NCBI GenBank assembly: GCA_030526425.1
Contig: JAUNCT010000008.1
Location: forward strand, 1-64,000
DNA length: 64,000 bases
Direction: 5' to 3'
Origin: Clostridia bacterium
GTDB lineage: Bacteria > Bacillota > Clostridia > Christensenellales > CAG-138
The translations under genes were made by a program, and so were the position numbers. How positions within the stretch are numbered: position 1 is the stretch's first letter; each line of letters begins with the position of its first letter. Shown one piece after another: positions 27,387-35,353 of the stretch. Below the pieces are notes generated by a model, which did no database searches, was not told where the DNA came from, and was given only the letters and a program-made list of their open reading frames with translations.

Positions 27387-27938
27387 ATGGAAAACACGAA
27401 GACCCTCGAAACCATTCAGAAGCTGTCGAAGGCCGGCAGGATCCTCAGCAAGATCGTATTCATCTGCTGCGTGATCGGCATGATCGGCTGCGCCGTCGGC
27501 GGGATCTCTCTGGCGCTGATCCCCGACGGGCTGACCGTGGGCAACATCCACATCATCGGCGTGCACGGGCTGATCGAAATGCACAGCGGGCTCACGCTCG
27601 GCACGATCTTCAGTTCGATCCTCGCGGGGGCGATCCTCTGCGCGGGGGAAGCCGCGCTCGCCGGCCGGGCGGAACGGTACTTCCGCAACGAACTCGCCAA
27701 CGGCACGCCCTTTACCCGCGGCGGCGCGAAGGAGCTGATGCAGCTGGGCATCCTGTGCATCTGGGTGCCGGTCGTGACCTTCACGCTGGCGGTCATCGCG
27801 CATGAGGTCATCGCCCATTGGTTCCCGAGTGTTTGGGAGGTGCCGGGCGGCATCCTCGAATCGGTCGCGCTCGGCATCGCGTTCATCGTGAGCTCGCTGC
27901 TGTGCCGCTTCGGCGCGGAGCTGACCGAAGACAAGTAA
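27387..27938 (+). CDS. Small membrane protein, DUF2975-like
   Basis: 183 aa from the ATG at 27387; an upstream GTG at 27363 is possible but has a weaker context. Four hydrophobic segments are visible. The middle has the phrase NGTPFTRGGAKELMQLGILCI, which resembles the pattern in DUF2975 proteins, often encoded next to a small helix-turn-helix regulator that is not seen here. It follows the ABC exporter by 20 bases and is probably co-transcribed. Role unknown. Confidence 0.6.
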   Translation: MENTKTLETIQKLSKAGRILSKIVFICCVIGMIGCAVGGISLALIPDGLTVGNIHIIGVHGLIEMHSGLTLGTIFSSILAGAILCAGEAALAGRAERYFRNELANGTPFTRGGAKELMQLGILCIWVPVVTFTLAVIAHEVIAHWFPSVWEVPGGILESVALGIAFIVSSLLCRFGAELTEDK

Positions 27939-28003
27939 TAAAAAGGACAACACGGCAAGCACGGCGGCAACGCCGCGCTTTTGAAAAAAGGAAGGGAAAA
28001 ATC

Positions 28004-28507
28004 ATGATCGAAGCGATCGTTTATTCGTCCTACGCGGGACATACGCAGATGTTCGCTAAGCTGCTCGGCAAGGAGACGGGGCTGAAGGTGCTTTCTTTAG
28101 ATGAGGCGAAGGCACTGAAGGAGGGCACGGAGATCGTGTACCTCGGCTGGCTCGTCGGCGGCAATGTCGCGAACTACGAAAAGGCCGTGAAGCGTTTCCG
28201 CATCGTTGCGGTCGGCGCGGTGGGCATGAGCGCGCCCGGCAAGCAGGAGCCCGATATCCGCAAGAGCAACAAGCTGCCCGACGAGGTGCCCGTGTTCGAA
28301 CTGCAGGGCGGTTACGAACCCGACAAGGTGCACGGCATCTACAAGCTGATGATGAAGATGATGGGCGGGCTCATCGGCAAGCAGCTGCGCGCCAAGCCCG
28401 ACCGCACGCCCGAAGAGGACGAGATGCTCGAAATGATGAAGAGCGGCAAAAACTGCGTGACGGGCGAACAGCTCGCGCCGCTGGTGAACTTCATCCGCGA
28501 GGCGTGA
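28004..28507 (+). CDS. Flavodoxin-like protein
   Basis: 167 aa. The start MIEAIVYSSYAGHTQMFAKLLGKETGL is a flavodoxin-type first strand and phosphate loop (YSSYAGHT in place of T/S-x-T-G-x-T). IVYLGWLVGGNVANYEKAVKRF matches the third strand. It probably binds FMN, but the loop is not fully canonical, so FMN binding is inferred. GAAGGGAAAAATC is the ribosome site. The stop is two bases from the next ATG. Confidence 0.72.
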   Translation: MIEAIVYSSYAGHTQMFAKLLGKETGLKVLSLDEAKALKEGTEIVYLGWLVGGNVANYEKAVKRFRIVAVGAVGMSAPGKQEPDIRKSNKLPDEVPVFELQGGYEPDKVHGIYKLMMKMMGGLIGKQLRAKPDRTPEEDEMLEMMKSGKNCVTGEQLAPLVNFIREA

Positions 28508-28509
28508 CG

Positions 28510-28950
28510 ATGGAACGGAAACGCGGACTGTGCGGCGCCGACTGCGGCGCCTGCCCGAGGGGCGAAAGCTGCCCCGGCTGCGCGGCAACGAACGGACACC
28601 CCTTCGGCGGGGAATGCATCGCGGCGGACTGCGTGCTTGCCTGCGGCGCGGAGGGGCTCGAAGCCCTGAAGCGGGAGCTTTGCCGTGAATTCGGCGCGCT
28701 CGGTATCGAAGGGCTCGGCACGCCCGGGACCCTGTACGAACTTTCCGGCGCGTATGTGTGCCTCGAATACCCGATGCCGGGCGGGCAGACGCTGCGCCTT
28801 CCGGAAGAAAACGGCGCCTACCTCGGCACGCAAAAGGAACTCGGCAACGGGCGCTGCCTCGGCGCCGTCGCGGGGAAGGACTTCCTGCTCGTCGGCGAAT
28901 ACGGACCGATGGGCACCGACCCCGTGCTGATTTGTTATAAGAAGAGATGA
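28510..28950 (+). CDS. Cysteine-rich DUF3795-like protein
   Basis: 146 aa from ATG 28510; a GTG at 28504 overlapping the previous stop is an alternative. The N-terminus has a dense cysteine cluster: LCGADCGACPRGESCPGCAAT, then ECIAADCVLACG, about eight cysteines in the first 45 residues and likely a zinc site. This is the DUF3795 pattern. The C-terminal part (residues 55-146) has no recognised family. Function unknown. Confidence 0.6.
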   Translation: MERKRGLCGADCGACPRGESCPGCAATNGHPFGGECIAADCVLACGAEGLEALKRELCREFGALGIEGLGTPGTLYELSGAYVCLEYPMPGGQTLRLPEENGAYLGTQKELGNGRCLGAVAGKDFLLVGEYGPMGTDPVLICYKKR

Positions 28951-28957
28951 TAACGGT

Positions 28958-30115
28958 ATGAATTTGGAAACGGAACGGCTGATCCTCCGGCCGTGGAGCA
29001 AGGGGGATGCGGAGGACCTGTACCATGCGTGCAAGGACCCCGCGATCGGTCCCGCTGCGGGCTGGCCCGCGCACCGCAGTTTGGAAGAGAGCAGGCAGGT
29101 GCTCGATATGTTCATCGGGCAGCAGCAGACCTACGCCATCGAAAAGAAGGGAAACGGCGGGCACCCCATCGGCTGCATCGGGCTGAAGCTCGGCGAAATG
29201 ACCGACCTGACCCGCCGCACGGACGAGTGCGAGCTGGGCTACTGGCTGGCGCGGGAACACCGGGGCACGGGCGTGATGCCCGAAGCCTGCCGCGCCCTCA
29301 TCGGCTATGCGTTCAAAAAGCTCGGCATGAACGCCCTGTGGTGCGCCTATTACGCGGGCAACGAAAAATCGAAGCGCGTGCAGGAGAAGCTCGGCTTCGT
29401 GTACGACCACACCGAAGAGAACGCGGAGGTGCCGCTGCTCGGTGAGCGCCGCACGGTGGTCGCGAACCTTCTGACGAAGGAGCGGTGGCAGCGCCTTATG
29501 GAGACCGCGCCCGAAAAACGGCGGGCGATCCTTTACATCCACGGCAAGGGCGGCTGCGGCGCGGAGGCGGAGCGGCTGAAGCCCCTGCTCCCCGGGTACG
29601 ACATCGTGGGGCCCGATTTCGAAGACTTCACCCCTTGGGGAACGAGGGATGCGATTTGCACGGCGTATGCGCGGCTGACGGAACGGTATGAGACGGTGAT
29701 CCCGCTGGCGGTGAGCATCGGCGCGTATTTTGCGATGCACGCCTTGGGCGAGCTCGGCGTGCCGCGCATGCTGTTCGTATCTCCGGTGCTCGACCTCGGG
29801 ATGCTCATCGCGAACATGATGCAGTGGGCGGGCGTGACCGAAGCGGAGCTCAAAGAAAAGAAGATCGTTCCGACCGACTTCGGCGAGGATCTTTCGTGGG
29901 ATTACCGCAAATACGTATTGGAGCACCCCGTGAAAGCGGCGAAGCACACCTCGGTGCTGTGGACGCCGAACGACGCACTGGTGCCGAAAGCCATGGTGGA
30001 CGCCTTTACGGCGGCGAACGAAACGGACCTGACCGTGATGGAAAACGGCGAGCATTGGTTCCACACCGAGGAACAGCTGGCGTTCCTCGACAAGTGGCTG
30101 AAAGCGCGGCTGTGA
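28958..30115 (+). CDS. GNAT acetyltransferase fused to an alpha/beta hydrolase
   Basis: 385 aa in two parts. Residues 1-170 are a RimJ/RimL-type GNAT domain (LETERLILRPWSKGDAEDLY, ELGYWLAREHRGTGVMPEA, NEKSKRVQEKLGFVYDHTEE). Residues 185-385 look like a small alpha/beta hydrolase: RAILYIHGKGGCGAEAERL, a nucleophile elbow LAVSIGAYFA, an Asp in WTPNDALVP and a His in GEHWFHTEEQ. The reading frame is continuous with no sign of a frameshift. Each domain is common alone; the fusion is unusual. It may acetylate and later hydrolyse, or act on two related small molecules. Substrate unknown. Confidence 0.8.
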   Translation: MNLETERLILRPWSKGDAEDLYHACKDPAIGPAAGWPAHRSLEESRQVLDMFIGQQQTYAIEKKGNGGHPIGCIGLKLGEMTDLTRRTDECELGYWLAREHRGTGVMPEACRALIGYAFKKLGMNALWCAYYAGNEKSKRVQEKLGFVYDHTEENAEVPLLGERRTVVANLLTKERWQRLMETAPEKRRAILYIHGKGGCGAEAERLKPLLPGYDIVGPDFEDFTPWGTRDAICTAYARLTERYETVIPLAVSIGAYFAMHALGELGVPRMLFVSPVLDLGMLIANMMQWAGVTEAELKEKKIVPTDFGEDLSWDYRKYVLEHPVKAAKHTSVLWTPNDALVPKAMVDAFTAANETDLTVMENGEHWFHTEEQLAFLDKWLKARL

Positions 30116-30139
30116 CGCTTTTGCGGGAAAGGAGCGGGC

Positions 30140-30694
30140 ATGGAATTTCAGTCGGCCGCCGTGCTGAAGGACGGACGGATCTGCACCTTGCGCGCCGCAA
30201 CGGAAGCGGACGCCGCGGAGGTGCTGCGCAGCTTTCTCGCGACCCGCGGGGAAACGGAATTTCTCGCGACCTACCCGGAGGAATGCACGCTGACGGAACA
30301 GGATGAGGCGGCGTTTCTCGAAAATGCGCAGGAAGACCCGCGCGCCGTGCAGCTCGTTGCGGAGCTCGGCGGGAAGATCGCGGGCACGGCGGGCATCGCC
30401 CCCGCGGGAAGGGGCATCAAAATGAAGCACCGCGCCTCGTTCGGCATCGCCGTCGAACGGGCGTATTGGGGGCTCGGCATCGGCAGGGCGCTCACCGAAG
30501 CCTGCATCGCATGCGCGAAAGCCGCGGGTTACGGGCGCATCGAGCTCGAAGTCATGGAAGAGAACACCGCCGCCGTGCGCCTGTATGAAAGCCTCGGCTT
30601 TGAGCCCTTCGGGCGCGACCCCGGCGCCTTTGTCACAAAGGACGGGAGAGCGCAGCCCGTCGTGTGGATGCGCCTGCCGCTGACCGGGGCTTGA
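30140..30694 (+). CDS. GNAT family N-acetyltransferase
   Basis: 184 aa. GNAT fold with the acetyl-CoA loop in ERAYWGLGIGRALTEACIACAK (Q/R-x-x-G-x-G/A form) and the closing IELEVMEENTAAVRLYESLGF. Length is normal. GGGAAAGGAGCGGGC precedes the ATG, 24 bases after the previous gene. The substrate is not identifiable. Confidence 0.87.
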   Translation: MEFQSAAVLKDGRICTLRAATEADAAEVLRSFLATRGETEFLATYPEECTLTEQDEAAFLENAQEDPRAVQLVAELGGKIAGTAGIAPAGRGIKMKHRASFGIAVERAYWGLGIGRALTEACIACAKAAGYGRIELEVMEENTAAVRLYESLGFEPFGRDPGAFVTKDGRAQPVVWMRLPLTGA

Positions 30695-30719
30695 CTGCGG
30701 GCAAGGAAACGGGTATCTT
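30691..30719 (+). promoter_or_regulatory. Probable promoter of the third acetyltransferase gene
   Basis: TTGACT at 30691-30696, 17 bases, TATCTT at 30714-30719. It overlaps the stop codon of the upstream gene and would give a leader of about 160 bases. Confidence 0.55.
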
Positions 30720-30765
30720 GTTATCAACGGCGGAAAACGCCGGAAAATCATTTCGGAGGAATTGT

Positions 30766-30801
30766 TTGAACAACCGCAAAGCAACGGAGTCGGTGCGCTG
30801 A
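30766..30801 (+). CDS. Possible 11-residue leader peptide
   Basis: A TTG codon six bases after a strong GGAGG (30755-30759) opens a short frame reading MNNRKATESVR and ending in TGA. It lies in the long leader before the acetyltransferase gene at 30884 and is followed by two hairpins. This resembles translation-attenuation leaders of resistance genes, but there is no experimental or comparative support in the window. Confidence 0.3.
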   Translation: MNNRKATESVR

Positions 30802-30802
30802 C

Positions 30803-30868
30803 CGGGAGGTCCGCCGCCGGCAAACGGATCTCCCGCAGGCGTTGTTGCCGGGACAAATTCCGGACAAC
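30803..30868 (+). promoter_or_regulatory. Two leader hairpins before an acetyltransferase gene
   Basis: Hairpin 1: GGGAGGTCC with GGATCTCCC, a nine-base stem with one G-U pair. Hairpin 2: GTTGT...ACAAC enclosing CCGGGA/TTCCGG, at 30841-30868, ending just before the AAAGGAG ribosome site. They could control translation of the gene at 30884. Confidence 0.45.
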
Positions 30869-30883
30869 CAAAGGAGATCGAAC

Positions 30884-31549
30884 ATGAAACATTTTGAAGG
30901 AAAACACACAGGACACAAGGACATCATCATCCGCAACGAACGGAACGAAGAGTGTCGCGCGGTCGAAGAACTCGTGCGGGACAGCTTTTGGAACGTGTAC
31001 CGCCCGGGCGCGATGGAACATTATGTACTGCACCGCATGCGCGGGGAAGCGCGCTTTGTGCGGGAATTGAACTTTGTGATGGAGAAGGACGGCGCGCTCA
31101 TCGGACAGAACGTGTTCGTGCGCGCGGAGATCGCCGCCGATGCGGGAAACATTCTTCCCGTGCTGGCGATGGGACCCATCTGCATCCGCAACGACCTTAA
31201 GCGCAAAGGGTACGGGAAGCTGCTGCTCGACACCACACTGGAACGGGCAGCGGAGCTCGGTTTCGGCGCTGTGTGCTTCGAAGGCAACATCGACTTTTAC
31301 GGCAAAAGCGGGTTTTGCCCCGCTTCGGCATTCGGTATCCGCTACCACGGCGTTCCGGAGGGGGAGGACGCTTCGTTCTTCCTCGCAAAGGAACTGATCC
31401 CGGGGTACTTCAACGGTGTGACGGGCGAGTATACCGCGCCCGCACTGTATGAGGTATGTGAGCGGGAACCCGAAGCTTTCGCCGTATATGACGACAGTTT
31501 CCCCAAACGCGAGAAGCTTGTCCTTCCGGGACAGCTGTTCGCAAACTGA
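30884..31549 (+). CDS. GNAT family N-acetyltransferase
   Basis: 221 aa from the ATG at 30884, after AAAGGAG. The GNAT core is seen in RNERNEECRAVEELVRDSFW, AMGPICIRNDLKRKGYGKLLL (acetyl-CoA loop) and GNIDFYGKSGFCPASAFGI. It resembles the predicted N-acetyltransferases with an extended C-terminus. It is preceded by a leader with a possible short peptide and hairpins, suggesting regulated expression. Substrate unknown. A very stable terminator follows. Confidence 0.87.
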   Translation: MKHFEGKHTGHKDIIIRNERNEECRAVEELVRDSFWNVYRPGAMEHYVLHRMRGEARFVRELNFVMEKDGALIGQNVFVRAEIAADAGNILPVLAMGPICIRNDLKRKGYGKLLLDTTLERAAELGFGAVCFEGNIDFYGKSGFCPASAFGIRYHGVPEGEDASFFLAKELIPGYFNGVTGEYTAPALYEVCEREPEAFAVYDDSFPKREKLVLPGQLFAN

Positions 31550-31557
31550 ACCCTGTG

Positions 31558-31585
31558 CCGGCGTGCCTTCGGGCACGCCGGTTTT
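31558..31585 (+). terminator. Terminator with TTCG tetraloop
   Basis: A perfect ten-base stem CCGGCGTGCC/GGCACGCCGG closed by TTCG, an exceptionally stable loop, then TTTT. Confidence 0.85.
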
Positions 31586-31622
31586 CACAACGGGACGATG
31601 ATGGAACCAGCGGAGGAAAGCC

Positions 31623-32315
31623 ATGGAAGAGACGATCCGCGCACGGTTGGAAGCGCTGGCGGACGAGAAGTACGCCGCGTTCCAGATGAAGCTCACGCCG
31701 GGACTCGGGCGGGAGGAGGTCATCGGCGTGCGGATGCCGCTGCTCCGCAAGCTCGCGAAGGAGCTGAAGGGCACGAAGGAAGCCGCGGACTTTCTTGCGG
31801 CGCTCCCGCACGGAACGCACGACGAGAACATCCTCCACGATCTGTTGCTCAATGAGGAGAAGGACTTTGCGGCGTGCCTTGAGAAGGTCGGAGCGTTCCT
31901 CCCGCATGTCGGCAACTGGGCGGTGTGCGATTCCCTGTCGCCGAAGATCTTCAAAAAACACCGCACGGAGCTCATGGAGCGCATCCGTTTGTGGATCGCC
32001 GCGGAGCCCGTGTACACCTGCCGCTTCGGCTTCAACATGCTGATGGGGCACTTTCTCGGTGAAGATTTCGGTCCGGAGGTCTTGGCGCTTGCGGCAACCG
32101 TCCGGCGGGAAGAATACTACGTGCGCATGGGGCAGGCGTGGTTCTTCGCCACGGCGCTCGCGAAGCAATGGGACGCGGCGCTGCCCTATCTCACCGAACG
32201 GCGCCTCGAACCCACGACCCATAAGATGACCGTGCGCAAGGCGCTCGAAAGCTTCCGCGTGACGGAGGAGCACAAGGCGTTTCTGCGGGAAACGGAACGG
32301 AACGCGGGCAAGTGA
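31623..32315 (+). CDS. AlkD-like DNA alkylation repair protein
   Basis: 230 aa. It is a HEAT-repeat DNA glycosylase-like family member, recognised by KYAAFQMKLTPGLGREEVIG near residue 18, RMPLLRKLAKELKG, HDENILHDLLL, VGNWAVCDSLSPKIFKKH and YVRMGQAWFFATALAKQW. Family members remove N3/N7-alkylated purines. The order of helices and length match the Firmicute AlkD group. GGAGGAAAGCC precedes the ATG. Confidence 0.9.
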   Translation: MEETIRARLEALADEKYAAFQMKLTPGLGREEVIGVRMPLLRKLAKELKGTKEAADFLAALPHGTHDENILHDLLLNEEKDFAACLEKVGAFLPHVGNWAVCDSLSPKIFKKHRTELMERIRLWIAAEPVYTCRFGFNMLMGHFLGEDFGPEVLALAATVRREEYYVRMGQAWFFATALAKQWDAALPYLTERRLEPTTHKMTVRKALESFRVTEEHKAFLRETERNAGK

Positions 32316-32331
32316 GCCGAAAAACCGAAGA

Positions 32332-32357
32332 ACGGGACGGAAGTTCCGTTTTTTTCT
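32332..32357 (+). terminator. Terminator after the AlkD-like gene
   Basis: The stem AACGGGAC/GTTCCGTT with a GGAA loop is followed by six or more T. Confidence 0.8.
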
Positions 32358-32378
32358 TTGCCCATCATACGGTTTTGC

Positions 32379-32407
32379 TTTACAGTCCATACGCGTGGGA
32401 TTACAAT
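32379..32407 (+). promoter_or_regulatory. Promoter of azlCD
   Basis: TTTACA at 32379-32384, 17-base spacer, TACAAT at 32402-32407. A second TATAAT overlaps at 32409-32414. Confidence 0.65.
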
Positions 32408-32466
32408 ATATAATTGTGTCTTTGCGGGCAACGAGAAGGTTTTTTCGAAAGGAACGGATACAGAAC

Positions 32467-33192
32467 ATGACGGAAAGGAAACGGAAAGCGTTCCGCGCGG
32501 GTCTGCGCGACGGCGTGCCGATCGGTCTCGGCTACCTTGCGGCTTCGTTCGGGCTGGGCATCGCGGCGCGGAATGCGGGGCTGCTTCCCTTGGAAAGCAT
32601 GCTCGCGAGCATGCTCAACAACGCCTCTGCGGGCGAATACGTCGGCTTCACGCTCATCGCGGCGAAGGCGACCCTGATCGAGATCGCGCTGATGACCTTT
32701 GTGGCGAACGCGCGCTACCTGCTGATGAGCTGCGCGTGGAGCCAGCGCATGGCGCCGGACCTGCCGCTGCGCCACCGCCTCCTGATGGGCTTTTTCATCA
32801 CCGACGAATTCTTCGCGACGGCCATCGCCCAGCCGGGCGACCTCGAACCGATGTATACCTACGGTGAGATTTGCGTGGCGTCGCCGCTGTGGGCGCTGGG
32901 GACGCTCCTCGGCTGCATCGCGGGGAATCTGCTGCCCGACCGCGCGGTGAGCGCGTTCAGCGTGGCGCTGTTCGGCATGTTCCTTGCGACGATCATCCCC
33001 GCGGCGCGCAAGAGCCGCATCATCGCGGGGCTCGTCGCGGTGTGCTTCGCGGCAAGCTGGGCGGCTTCCGCACTGCCGCTGTTTGCGGGCATCTCCACCG
33101 GCACGCGGACGATCGTGCTCACGGTGGTCATCGCCTGTGCGGCGGCGCTGCTGTTCCCCATCAAGGATGAAGAAGGGGAGGCGGACGCATGA
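32467..33192 (+). CDS. azlC: Branched-chain amino acid exporter large subunit (AzlC family)
   Basis: 241 aa from the ATG at 32467. Six or more membrane segments are present, with family stretches FRAGLRDGVPIGLGYLAASF, NNASAGEYVGFTLIA, NARYLLMSCAWSQRM and FFITDEFFATAI. With AzlD it exports branched-chain amino acids or analogues (BrnFE/YgaZH type). Its stop overlaps the azlD start (ATGA). Exact substrate is not established. Confidence 0.93.
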   Translation: MTERKRKAFRAGLRDGVPIGLGYLAASFGLGIAARNAGLLPLESMLASMLNNASAGEYVGFTLIAAKATLIEIALMTFVANARYLLMSCAWSQRMAPDLPLRHRLLMGFFITDEFFATAIAQPGDLEPMYTYGEICVASPLWALGTLLGCIAGNLLPDRAVSAFSVALFGMFLATIIPAARKSRIIAGLVAVCFAASWAASALPLFAGISTGTRTIVLTVVIACAAALLFPIKDEEGEADA

Positions 33193-33491
33193 GGAACCTC
33201 GTTTGCATTTTCGTGATGGCGTTCGTGTCGTTCCTCATCCGCGTGGTGCCGCTGACGCTCATCCGCAAAAAGATCCGTAGCCGGTTCATCCGTTCGGTGC
33301 TGTACTACGTGCCGTATGTGACGCTGGCGGTCATGACCTTCCCCGCCATCGTGGAGGCGACTGCGAGCCCCGTTGCGGGTGCGGTGGCGCTCATTGCGGG
33401 CGTGGTGGCGGCGTGGTGCGGCGCGGGGCTGTTCCCCGTTTCGTGCATCTGCTGCGCGGTGGTGTTCGTGTTGGAACTGTTCTTGGTATAA
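33189..33491 (+). CDS. azlD: Branched-chain amino acid exporter small subunit (AzlD family)
   Basis: 100 aa with three to four hydrophobic segments. The opening FVSFLIRVVPLTLIRKKIRSRFI and YYVPYVTLAVMTFPAI are typical AzlD sequences. It overlaps azlC by four bases, so the two subunits are translationally coupled. The next gene starts 13 bases downstream and may share the transcript. Confidence 0.92.
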   Translation: MRNLVCIFVMAFVSFLIRVVPLTLIRKKIRSRFIRSVLYYVPYVTLAVMTFPAIVEATASPVAGAVALIAGVVAAWCGAGLFPVSCICCAVVFVLELFLV

Positions 33492-33504
33492 GGAGGAAAC
33501 AACG

Positions 33505-34332
33505 ATGCGTTTCGGTGCCTGCCCCAACATGATGCTGCGCCAAAACAACGGCGCGGGTTTCGAGTATGCCGAGCGTGCGAAGCGCGCGGGGTACGATTAT
33601 TACGAGCTGCCGCTCGCCTCGCTGACGGGAATGGACCCCGCGGCGCGCCGCGAAGGGCTGGCGCTGATGCGCTCGCTCGGCCTGCCCTGTTACACGGTGA
33701 GCTCCATCCTTCCGCAGGGGATGCGCCTGTTGACCGAGCCGACCCCGAAAGACGAGGTCGAAGAATACCTGAAGCGCGCGCTGGACGCCGCGGCGCCCTT
33801 TGCGCCCGAGGTCATCGTGTTCGGCAGCGCGTGGGCGAAGATCCGCCCGCAGGAGATGCCCGAGGCGGAGGCTTACGAACGCCTTGCGGAGTTCTGCCGC
33901 CTGCTCGGCGACCGCAGCGCGGAATACGGCGTGACGGCGGTGATCGAACCGAACTGCCGCCGCGAGACCAACTGCGTGAAGACCTTCCGCGACGCGGTGC
34001 GCCTCGCGAAGCTTGCCGCGCACCCGAACGTGTTCGCTCTGTCGGATTATTACCACGCCGAGATCGAGCAGGAGGGGACGGAGGACCTGAAAGCGGAGGG
34101 CGCCGCATGGCTGAAGCATGCGCATTTCGCGCGCATCGCGGGGCGTTCCTTCCCGGCGGACCTTGCCGAGGACGCGCACTACGCCCCGTATTTCGAAGCG
34201 CTCGCCGGGATCGGTTACGCGGGCGGGCTCACGCTCGAGGGCAAGCCCTCTTCGCCCGAGGCGTATTACGACGAGGCGGTCGCCGCGCTGGCATTCTTCC
34301 GTGAAGCCGCCGCGAAATTCGGACTGAAATAA
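33505..34332 (+). CDS. Sugar phosphate isomerase/epimerase-like TIM barrel protein
   Basis: 275 aa from the ATG at 33505 after AAGGAGG. Xylose-isomerase-like TIM barrel: YDYYELPLASL near residue 32, VIVFGSAW, the acidic ligand in VIEPNCRRETNCVKT, FALSDYYHAEIE and GGLTLEGKP. The Glu, Asp, His and Glu positions form a plausible metal site. It may isomerise or epimerise a sugar or act as an AP endonuclease-like fold protein. Its substrate is unknown, and its neighbours (azlCD) do not help. Confidence 0.82.
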   Translation: MRFGACPNMMLRQNNGAGFEYAERAKRAGYDYYELPLASLTGMDPAARREGLALMRSLGLPCYTVSSILPQGMRLLTEPTPKDEVEEYLKRALDAAAPFAPEVIVFGSAWAKIRPQEMPEAEAYERLAEFCRLLGDRSAEYGVTAVIEPNCRRETNCVKTFRDAVRLAKLAAHPNVFALSDYYHAEIEQEGTEDLKAEGAAWLKHAHFARIAGRSFPADLAEDAHYAPYFEALAGIGYAGGLTLEGKPSSPEAYYDEAVAALAFFREAAAKFGLK

Positions 34333-34333
34333 G

Positions 34334-34367
34334 AAAAAGGGCTCTCCCCGATGGGAGGGCCCTTTTT
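34334..34367. terminator. Bidirectional terminator
   Basis: AAAAAGGGC pairs with GCCCTTTTT around an inner CTCCC/GGGAG stem and CGAT loop. It serves the plus-strand gene ending at 34332 and the minus-strand gene ending at 34382. Confidence 0.88.
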
Positions 34368-34381
34368 GTGTGTTTTGTTTT

Positions 34382-35353
34382 TCACCCGAGGAACAGGCTC
34401 GTGAGCGTCTTTTCGTCGAGCATCACGCCGATGACGCACAGCTTGCCCGTGGCGGCGGGTGCCGCGGGGCGGATTTTCTGTTCGCCGGGGACGTAGTCGA
34501 ACGCGAGCCAACCGTTTTCCGAAGGGACGATGCCCTTCGCGCGGAGGATCATGCCGCAGCGCCCCGTTCCGAACTCCCCGAGGATGGCGCCGAGCGCGGC
34601 TTCGGTGAACCTGCGCGGTGTTTCCGCGCCCCAGCTTTGGAACATGCCCTCGGCTTGGTGGGCGTGATGATCGTGATGTTCGCCGTGCTCGTGCCGGTGG
34701 TGCGTGTGTTCGGGCACGAGTTCCGAGAGCAGCTCGTCCTCGAGGGTGTGCTCCTGCTTGGTGACGGCAAGGAGCTCTTCCGCCGAAAGCTCCTCCCACG
34801 GGGTGGTCACGACGCTTGCGCGCGGGTTGAGTTCGGCAAGCTCCGCACAAAGGGCGGTCAGCGCTTCCTCCTCCATGCCCTGCGTGCGCGAGAGGACGAT
34901 GGCGTCGCAGTGCTTGAGCTGGTCTTCGGTGACCTCGCCGTAGCCGTAGCTTGCCAGCTGTGCCGACACGCGGAGCGCGTCTGCCACGGTGAGGATGTGT
35001 TCCACAACGAGCTCTGCGCCGTGCTCTGCCGCTTCCTTCACGGCGGTGAGCACATCGGACAGGGCGGCGACGCCCGAGGGTTCGATGAGGATGCGGTCCG
35101 GCGCGTAGTCCCGCGCGAGGGTGAGGAGCGCCTCGGTGAAATCCCCCGCGAGGGAGCAGCAGATGCAACCGGAATCCAGCTCGGCGATCTGCATGCCCGT
35201 GCCCGAAAGCAGCGCGCCGTCGACGCCCACCTCGCCGAACTCGTTTTCGATGAGGGCGAGCTTTTCCGTGCCGCAGGCGCCGCCGAGCAGCTTGTTGATC
35301 AGCGTCGTTTTGCCCGCGCCGAGAAAGCCCGCGATGATGTCGACCTCGATCAT
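34382..35353 (-). CDS. CobW/YjiA-type metal-chaperone GTPase
   Basis: 323 aa, ATG overlapping the adenosine deaminase stop (ATGA). The G3E GTPase motifs are present: Walker A GFLGAGKTT near residue 8, IENEFGEVGVDGALL, the metal-binding CxCC in LDSGCICCSLAGDF, and ILIEPSGVA. A histidine-rich stretch, HTHHRHEHGEHHDHHAH, near residues 216-233 probably binds zinc or another metal. The C-terminal CobW domain is present. Such proteins deliver metal to client enzymes. Its coupling to adenosine deaminase, a zinc enzyme, is suggestive. Confidence 0.9.
   Translation of the reverse strand: MIEVDIIAGFLGAGKTTLINKLLGGACGTEKLALIENEFGEVGVDGALLSGTGMQIAELDSGCICCSLAGDFTEALLTLARDYAPDRILIEPSGVAALSDVLTAVKEAAEHGAELVVEHILTVADALRVSAQLASYGYGEVTEDQLKHCDAIVLSRTQGMEEEALTALCAELAELNPRASVVTTPWEELSAEELLAVTKQEHTLEDELLSELVPEHTHHRHEHGEHHDHHAHQAEGMFQSWGAETPRRFTEAALGAILGEFGTGRCGMILRAKGIVPSENGWLAFDYVPGEQKIRPAAPAATGKLCVIGVMLDEKTLTSLFLG

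Noticed and set aside
28097-32038. A 1313-codon open frame on the minus strand
   Set aside because: It is antisense to the flavodoxin-like protein, acetyltransferases and most of the AlkD-like gene. Composition artefact.
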